The position numbers and the translations under genes were made by a program. The notes beneath the pieces are model-generated. The model was not told the origin of the DNA, made no database searches, and saw only the letters and a list, made by a program, of their open reading frames with translations. Below are positions 59,594-64,000 of a stretch of DNA of 64,000 bases, piece after piece. The DNA lies in NCBI GenBank assembly GCA_002434305.1, contig DJJU01000008.1, positions 62,001 to 126,000 of the forward strand, read 5' to 3'. The stretch's first letter is position 1. Each line of letters starts with the position of its first letter. Source of the stretch: Alicycliphilus sp. UBA6560. GTDB taxonomy: Bacteria; Pseudomonadota; Gammaproteobacteria; Burkholderiales; Burkholderiaceae_C.

Positions 59594-59680
59594 GGCGCCT
59601 CGTGTGGGCGCCTCAATGAATATTGGTGTTGTTGTGCAATGGCGGTTTGTCTCCTCGGCCCCTCGCTTGGCGTGCCGAGG
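59594..59680 (-). ncRNA. Structured leader or 3' UTR RNA candidate
   Basis: Reading the minus strand: a stem CCTCGGC/GCCGAGG (59680-59653) whose 3' arm overlaps a GAGGAG Shine-Dalgarno-like site (59656-59651); then an eight-codon frame TTG CAC AAC AAC ACC AAT ending TGA at 59613; then twin GGCGCC palindromes (59612-59607, 59599-59594); then the strong terminator. The layout is like a leader-peptide attenuator, but no promoter is evident and it may be only a GMC 3' UTR. Confidence 0.4.
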
Positions 59681-59750
59681 CGCGCATCGAGTGGCAGGAC
59701 TGTAGCCGCCGGGACCGGCTGGCGGCATCGGGAATTTCCCGGACGCCCAC

Positions 59751-61427
59751 TCAGGCCTGCGGCCTGCCGCGGCGGATCCACTGTGCAGCCATCTCGGCCA
59801 TCATCAGCGTGGGGCTGTTGGTGTTGCCGCTGGTGATGGTCGGCATGGCGCCGGCGTCCACCACGCGCAGACCCTGCATGCCGCGCACGCGCAGCTGCGA
59901 GTCCAGCACCGCCATCGGATCATCATCCCGCCCCATGCGCGTGGTGCCCACGGGGTGGAAGATGGTGGTGGCGATGTCGCCGGCCAGGCGGGCCAGCTCC
60001 TCGTCGCTCTGGTACTGCGGGCCGGGCTTGTATTCCTCGGGCGCGTAGCGCGCCAGCGCCGGCTGCGAGGCGATGCGGCGCACCACGCGCAGGCTGTCGG
60101 CGGCCACCTGGCGGTCTTCGGGCGTCGAGAGGTAGTTGGGCGCGATGGCCGGCGCGTCCTCGAAGCGCGGGCTCTTGATGCGCACCGAGCCGCGGCTGGT
60201 GGGGTTGAGGTTACACACGCTGGCCGTGAACGCCGGAAAGGTGTGCAGCGGCTCGCCGAACGCGTCCAGCGACAGCGGCTGCACGTGGAACTGCAGGTTG
60301 GCGTGCGGCTGGTCCGGGCTGCTGCGCGTGAACGCACCCAGCTGCGAGGGCGCCATGCTCATGGGGCCGGTGCGGCGCAGGGCGTATTCCAGCCCGATGC
60401 GCGCCTTGCCCAGCAGGGAGCCGGCCAGCTGGTTCAGCGTGGGCACGCCCTGCACCTTGTACACGGCGCGGATCTGCAGGTGGTCCTGCAGATTGGCGCC
60501 CACGCCGGGCAGATCGTGCACCACCTCGATGCCGTGCTGCTGCAGCAGCGCCCCCGGGCCGATGCCCGACAGCTGCAGCAGCTGGGGCGAGTTGACGGCG
60601 CCCGCGCACAGGATCACCTCCTGGGTGGCATGGGCCATGGCCATCTCGGTGCCGGTCCAGACCTGCACGCCGGTGCAGCGCGGTGCGCCGTCCGCGCCAC
60701 GCTCCACCAGCAGCCGCGTGGCCTGGGCGTGCGTCCACAACTCGAAATTGGGCCGGCCGTAGCAGGTTGGGCGCAGAAAGGCCTTGGCGGTGTTCCAGCG
60801 CCAGCCGGCCTTCTGGTTGACCTCGAAATAGCCCACGCCCTCGTTGTCGCCGCCGTTGAAGTCCTCGGTGGCGGGAATGCCGGCCTGCTGCGCGGCCTGG
60901 GCAAAAGCGTCCAGGATGTCCCAGCGCAGGCGCTGCTTTTCCACGCGCCATTCGCCGCTGCTGCCGGTGCTCTTGCTGCCGTGCAGGCGCTTGAACGCCT
61001 CGCTGGCGGCGCCGGGCTGGTCCAGGCGCCAGTGGTCTTCGTGGCGGCGAAAGGCCTGCAGCACGTTGTCCCACTGCCAGGCGTCGTCGCCCGTCACCTC
61101 GGCCCAGTGGGCGTAGTCGCGCGCCTGGCCGCGCATGTAGATCATGCCGTTGATGCTGCTGCAGCCGCCCAGCGTCTTGCCACGCGGATAGCGCAGGGTG
61201 CGCCCGTTCAGGCCGGCATCGGGTTCGGTCTGGTACAGCCAGTCGGTGCGCGGGTTGCCGATGCAGTACAGGTAGCCCACAGGCACGTGGATCCAGTGGT
61301 AGTCGTCCTTGCGGCCGGCCTCCAGCAGCAGCACGCGCTTGCCGCGGTCGGCGCTCAGGCGGTTGGCCAGCAGGCTGCCCGCAGTGCCGGCGCCGATGAT
61401 GATGTAGTCGAAGGTGTTTTCGCTCAT
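59751..61427 (-). CDS. GMC family oxidoreductase (choline/alcohol dehydrogenase-like)
   Basis: A 558-residue FAD enzyme of the glucose-methanol-choline family. The FAD-binding GAGTAGSLLANRL is near residue 12, with LLLEAG after it; the GMC signatures are GKTLGGCSSINGMIYMRG near 83 and GAVNSPQLLQLSGIGP near 260. The active-site His is in FHPVGTTRMG near 480 and Asn in SGNTNSPTL near 525. Most similar in style to AlkJ/BetA-like alcohol dehydrogenases. The ATG at 61427 follows GAGGAGG; the frame upstream of it is not homologous. Substrate unknown. Confidence 0.9.
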   Translation of the reverse strand: MSENTFDYIIIGAGTAGSLLANRLSADRGKRVLLLEAGRKDDYHWIHVPVGYLYCIGNPRTDWLYQTEPDAGLNGRTLRYPRGKTLGGCSSINGMIYMRGQARDYAHWAEVTGDDAWQWDNVLQAFRRHEDHWRLDQPGAASEAFKRLHGSKSTGSSGEWRVEKQRLRWDILDAFAQAAQQAGIPATEDFNGGDNEGVGYFEVNQKAGWRWNTAKAFLRPTCYGRPNFELWTHAQATRLLVERGADGAPRCTGVQVWTGTEMAMAHATQEVILCAGAVNSPQLLQLSGIGPGALLQQHGIEVVHDLPGVGANLQDHLQIRAVYKVQGVPTLNQLAGSLLGKARIGLEYALRRTGPMSMAPSQLGAFTRSSPDQPHANLQFHVQPLSLDAFGEPLHTFPAFTASVCNLNPTSRGSVRIKSPRFEDAPAIAPNYLSTPEDRQVAADSLRVVRRIASQPALARYAPEEYKPGPQYQSDEELARLAGDIATTIFHPVGTTRMGRDDDPMAVLDSQLRVRGMQGLRVVDAGAMPTITSGNTNSPTLMMAEMAAQWIRRGRPQA

Positions 61428-61520
61428 GGGGAGGAGGGAGGTGCGGGCGTAAGACCGCGCTGACAGGTGCTCGCGCCATTGTCCGAGGCCAGGCGCAGGT
61501 GTCGAGAGGGAAAGCACTTG

Positions 61521-61584
61521 GCGCTATGGTTTAAGTAGCTGCTGGCGCTTTAGGCGTGCGCCCTGCAGGGCGATTTGTATGTTT
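61521..61584 (+). repeat. Family-1 dispersed element, copy 14
   Basis: TTAAGTAGCTGCTGGCGCTT, then GCGTGCGCCCTGCAGGGCG and a T-rich end. It is degenerate. It sits in the divergent gap between the GMC gene and mlaE, 50 bases before the mlaE start. Confidence 0.6.
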
Positions 61585-61633
61585 TTTCACGCCCGGGCGA
61601 GTCTGTCGGCGGAATGTGCAAAACTGGCGCCCC

Positions 61634-62746
61634 ATGTCCGGCCTGACTTTGCCCACCCTGCAGCGCGAGGGCGCCGAGCGCGTGCTTGTGCGCGGCGACT
61701 GGGTGGCGGCCGCCTTTGCCGACCGGCGCGCCTGGCGCCGCATCGCCGCCCAGCTGCGCGGTGCTGGCGGGCAGCAGGCCTGGGACCTGTCGGGCCTGCA
61801 GCGGCTGGACCACATCGGCGCGCAGCTGCTGTGGGACCAGTGGGGCCAGCGCTGGCCGCAGGACATCGCCGTGGGCCAGGCCCACCGCGACATGCTGGAG
61901 CGCGTGCAGGAATTCACCGCCGCGCGCCCGCCGCGCCAGCGCGCCACGCTGGCCGGACTGCTGGACGGGCTGGGCGCGCAGGTGCTGCACGCGCTGGACC
62001 ACCTCACACACCTGGTGCAGCTGATCGGCCAGCTGGTGCTGGACCTGCTGCGCCTTGTGCGCCACCCCGCGCGTGGACCGTGGCGCGACATCTCCGGCCA
62101 TCTGTACCGCATGGGCGCCACGGCGCTGCCCATCACGGCGCTGGTGGGCTTTCTGATCGGCGTGGTGCTGGCCTACCTGATGAGCCTGCAGCTGCGCCAG
62201 TTCGGCGCCGAGACCTTCATCGTCAACATCCTGGGCATCTCGCTGATCCGCGAGCTGGGGCCCATGCTGGGGGCCATCCTGGTGGCCGGGCGCTCGGGCT
62301 CGGCCATCACGGCGCAGATCGGCGTGATGCGCGTGACCGAGGAGCTGGACGCCATGCGCGTCATGGGCATCCCGCACGGTTTTCGCCTGGTCATGCCGCG
62401 GGCGCTGGCGCTGGGCCTGGCCATGCCGCTGATCGCGCTGTGGACCACGCTGGCCGCGCTGCTGGGCGGCATGCTGGCGGCCGACCTGGCCATGGGCATC
62501 TCGCCGGCCTACTTCGCTCAGGCGCTGCCCTCGGCGGTGGACGTGGCCAACCTGTGGCTGGCCTGCGCCAAGTCGGTGGTGTTCGGCGTGTTCATCGCCC
62601 TCATCGGATGCCACTGGGGCCTGCGCGTGGAGCCCAATACGCAGAGCCTGGGCCAGGGCACGACGGCCTCGGTGGTCAGCGCCATCACCATGGTCATCAT
62701 CGTGGACGCCGTGTTCGCCGTGGCGTTCAAGAACGTGGGATTTTAA
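61634..62746 (+). CDS. mlaE: MlaE family lipid ABC permease with N-terminal STAS-like region
   Basis: A 370-residue permease of the Mla system, which moves phospholipids between inner membrane and periplasm. The N-terminal 100 residues are soluble and look like a STAS domain (VLVRGDWVAA, AWDLSGLQRLDHIGAQLLWDQW); the MlaE core follows (from about 140) with LIGVVLAYLMSLQLRQFGAE, ELGPMLGAILVAGRSGSAI and GVMRVTEELDAMRVMG. Longer than E. coli MlaE (260) because of the added domain, an arrangement known in some bacteria. The ATG at 61634 starts the STAS-like part. Followed by mlaF after a family-2 repeat. Confidence 0.9.
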   Translation: MSGLTLPTLQREGAERVLVRGDWVAAAFADRRAWRRIAAQLRGAGGQQAWDLSGLQRLDHIGAQLLWDQWGQRWPQDIAVGQAHRDMLERVQEFTAARPPRQRATLAGLLDGLGAQVLHALDHLTHLVQLIGQLVLDLLRLVRHPARGPWRDISGHLYRMGATALPITALVGFLIGVVLAYLMSLQLRQFGAETFIVNILGISLIRELGPMLGAILVAGRSGSAITAQIGVMRVTEELDAMRVMGIPHGFRLVMPRALALGLAMPLIALWTTLAALLGGMLAADLAMGISPAYFAQALPSAVDVANLWLACAKSVVFGVFIALIGCHWGLRVEPNTQSLGQGTTASVVSAITMVIIVDAVFAVAFKNVGF

Positions 62747-62755
62747 AAATGCGGC

Positions 62756-62860
62756 ACATCCCCCTGAGGCGCCGCGCGCCTTCTCCCTTCTCTCGGTGCG
62801 CTGCGCGCCCCGGGAAGGGGGACGCCAGCAGCGCGGCGGGGCGGCCCTTGCGCGCTGGCC
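62756..62860 (+). repeat. Family-2 dispersed element, copy c (shorter relative)
   Basis: ATCCCCCTGAGGCGC, CTTCTCCCTTCTCTCG, a GC hairpin (GTGCGCTGCGCGC), then GGGAAGGGGGACGCC. It matches the core of copies a and b but lacks the GGATCC end. It begins 10 bases after the mlaE stop, in the same orientation to that gene as copies a and b are to theirs. Confidence 0.75.
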
Positions 62861-62923
62861 GCTGGCGCGGCGCGCGCCGCGGCCCGGCCGCCTGGGCTAT
62901 GCCGCAAAGCCGGGAGGGCGCCC

Positions 62924-63721
62924 ATGGCTGACGCACCGCCCGTGGTCGAGGCGCGCGGCGTGGCCACCGTCTTCGGCAAGGGCCGGGACGCCTTCACCGT
63001 GCACGACAACCTGGACCTGACCGTGCGCCGCGGCGAGATCCTGTCGCTGGTGGGCGGCTCGGGCACGGGCAAGACGGTGCTGCTGCGGCACATCCTGGGC
63101 CTGACCGTGCCCACGCGCGGCAGCGTCACGGTGCTGGGCCAGCCGGCCACGCGGCTGGGCGGCGAGGGCGCCAGCGCCCGCGTGGGCATGCTGTTCCAGC
63201 ACGGGGCGCTGTTCTCGGCCTTCAACGTGCTGGACAACGTGGCCTTCGCGCTGCGCGAGCTGGGCACGCTGCCCGACGACGTCATCGTCGACGCGGCCCT
63301 GGTCAAGCTGCGCATGGTGGGCCTGAAGGCCGAGCACGCCACGCGCATGCCGGCCGACCTGTCGGGCGGCATGATCAAACGCGCGGCGCTGGCGCGCGCC
63401 CTCATCATGGACCCGCCGCTGTTGCTGCTGGACGAGCCCACGGCGGGGTTGGACCCGAGCAGCTCCGACGAGTTCTGCGACCTGCTGCGCGAGCTGCACG
63501 CCGCCCTCGGCCTGACGGTGATCATGGTCACCCACGACCTGGATACGCTCTACGCCCTGTCCACCCGCGTCGCCGTGCTGGCCGAGCGGCGCGTCATCGT
63601 CAGCGGCACGCCGCAGGAGGTGGCGCGCTTTGAGCACCCCTTCATCGACCACTTTTTTCTCGGCGAACGCGGCCGGCGCGCCATGGCGCAGCCGGCGGCC
63701 GAGCGTCCCAAGGAAGCCTGA
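62924..63721 (+). CDS. mlaF: MlaF family lipid ABC ATP-binding protein
   Basis: A 265-residue ATPase of the Mla lipid transporter. Walker A LVGGSGTGKTVLLRHILGL near residue 44, Q-loop VGMLFQHGALFSAFNV near 88, signature LSGGMIKRAALARAL near 145, Walker B LLLLDEPTAGLDP near 165 and the switch His in VTHDL are intact. The C-terminus reaches the long tail typical of MlaF (HPFIDHFFLGERGRR). The stop overlaps the start of the mlaD gene (TGATG). Confidence 0.93.
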   Translation: MADAPPVVEARGVATVFGKGRDAFTVHDNLDLTVRRGEILSLVGGSGTGKTVLLRHILGLTVPTRGSVTVLGQPATRLGGEGASARVGMLFQHGALFSAFNVLDNVAFALRELGTLPDDVIVDAALVKLRMVGLKAEHATRMPADLSGGMIKRAALARALIMDPPLLLLDEPTAGLDPSSSDEFCDLLRELHAALGLTVIMVTHDLDTLYALSTRVAVLAERRVIVSGTPQEVARFEHPFIDHFFLGERGRRAMAQPAAERPKEA

Positions 63722-64000
63722 TGGAAAACAAGTCCCATGCCCTGGCCGCCGGCGCCTTCGTGCTGCTGGTGGCCGCGCTGCTGGCCGGCCTGGCGCTGTG
63801 GCTGACGCGCGACCAGACCGCCTACCGCTACTACGAGCTGTCCAGCAAGGACAGCGTGAGCGGCCTGCAGCCCCAGGCCTCGGTGCGCTACAAGGGCGTG
63901 GCCGTGGGCAAGGTCACGCGCATCGGCTTCGATCCGCAGGTCAGCGGCAACGTGCTGATCCGCCTGGCCGTCGACGGCAGCGCGCCCATCAGCGACACCA
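63721..64000 (+). CDS. mlaD: MCE/MlaD family protein, N-terminal part (3' end outside window)
   Basis: The first 93 residues of an MCE-domain protein that forms the periplasmic lipid-carrying ring of the Mla transporter. MENKSHALAAGAFVLLVAAL gives a single N-terminal anchor helix (about 7-30), then the MCE domain begins with YYELSSKDSVSGLQPQASVRY and KGVAVGKVTRIGFDP. The frame is open to base 64000. The start overlaps the mlaF stop, so it belongs to the same operon. Confidence 0.9.
   Translation, partial: MENKSHALAAGAFVLLVAALLAGLALWLTRDQTAYRYYELSSKDSVSGLQPQASVRYKGVAVGKVTRIGFDPQVSGNVLIRLAVDGSAPISDT

Overview
The window is about 70% GC and densely coded, from a betaproteobacterium that is very probably in the family Comamonadaceae (Acidovorax / Alicycliphilus / Diaphorobacter / Melaminivora type). 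The evidence is protein style, gene neighbourhoods (ilvE followed by a zf-CHCC gene and LPS glycosyltransferases; gatCAB divergent from mreBCD-mrdA), and dispersed intergenic elements built on ATAGCTGCCAGCGCTTG, which I associate with this family. It looks like ordinary chromosome. I see no prophage, insertion sequence, CRISPR array, rRNA or tRNA. No gene-free stretch exceeds 300 bases; the longest is 59454-59750.

Layout. 1-1309: end of a yihY/brkB gene and ferredoxin-NADP reductase. 1531-6136: a branched-chain amino acid-type ABC transporter made of three polypeptides, because LivH is fused to LivM and LivG to LivF. 6257-9735: a chemotaxis receptor with a sigma28-type promoter, then the YifB/ComM ATPase. 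9886-11546: glnK-amtB behind an NtrC site and a sigma54 promoter. 11614-16649: an SMP-30 lactonase, glcE, a DUF1275 membrane protein, glcF (no glcD) and a ProQ-domain protein. 16681-21966: a lipoprotein, a DMT transporter, lplT, alr, and a di-haem cytochrome c peroxidase behind an ANR/FNR-like box. 22146-25492: a small lipoprotein, radA, a small membrane protein, ilvE and a zinc-finger protein. 25545-30771: a surface-polysaccharide block (two glycosyltransferases, an O-antigen ligase, an unknown gene, galE).

30828-44365: nitronate monooxygenase, a LysR/MFS divergent pair, a response regulator-histidine kinase-MOSC operon, ampG, AraC, DMT, an M48 peptidase, a kelch/FN3 surface protein with a C-terminal sorting-like tail, an MBL-fold hydrolase and exonuclease III. 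The exonuclease III and pyrE start codons overlap head to head in one CCATGG. 44364-53953: pyrE, a DUF4124 protein, gatBAC, and mreBCD-mrdA (cell wall elongation). 53966-61427: a DMT transporter, a polar amino acid ABC system (ATPase, permease, binding protein), arginase with a TauE/SafE permease, and a GMC oxidoreductase. 61634-64000: mlaE-mlaF-mlaD (lipid asymmetry), truncated by the window end.

Regulation and unexplained structure. Two dispersed repeat families run through the window. Family 1 has about 15 copies. One copy joins livG to livF in frame, one lies inside glcE, and two supply the stop codons of galE and ampG. Family 2 has three copies, each just after the stop codon of an ABC-transporter or reductase gene and always in the same orientation to that gene. 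Two leader regions look like transcription attenuators: one before the polar amino acid binding protein (57569-57673) and one before the TauE/arginase pair (59555-59680). These, together with the repeat-mediated LivG-LivF fusion, are the most promising candidates for undescribed biology here.
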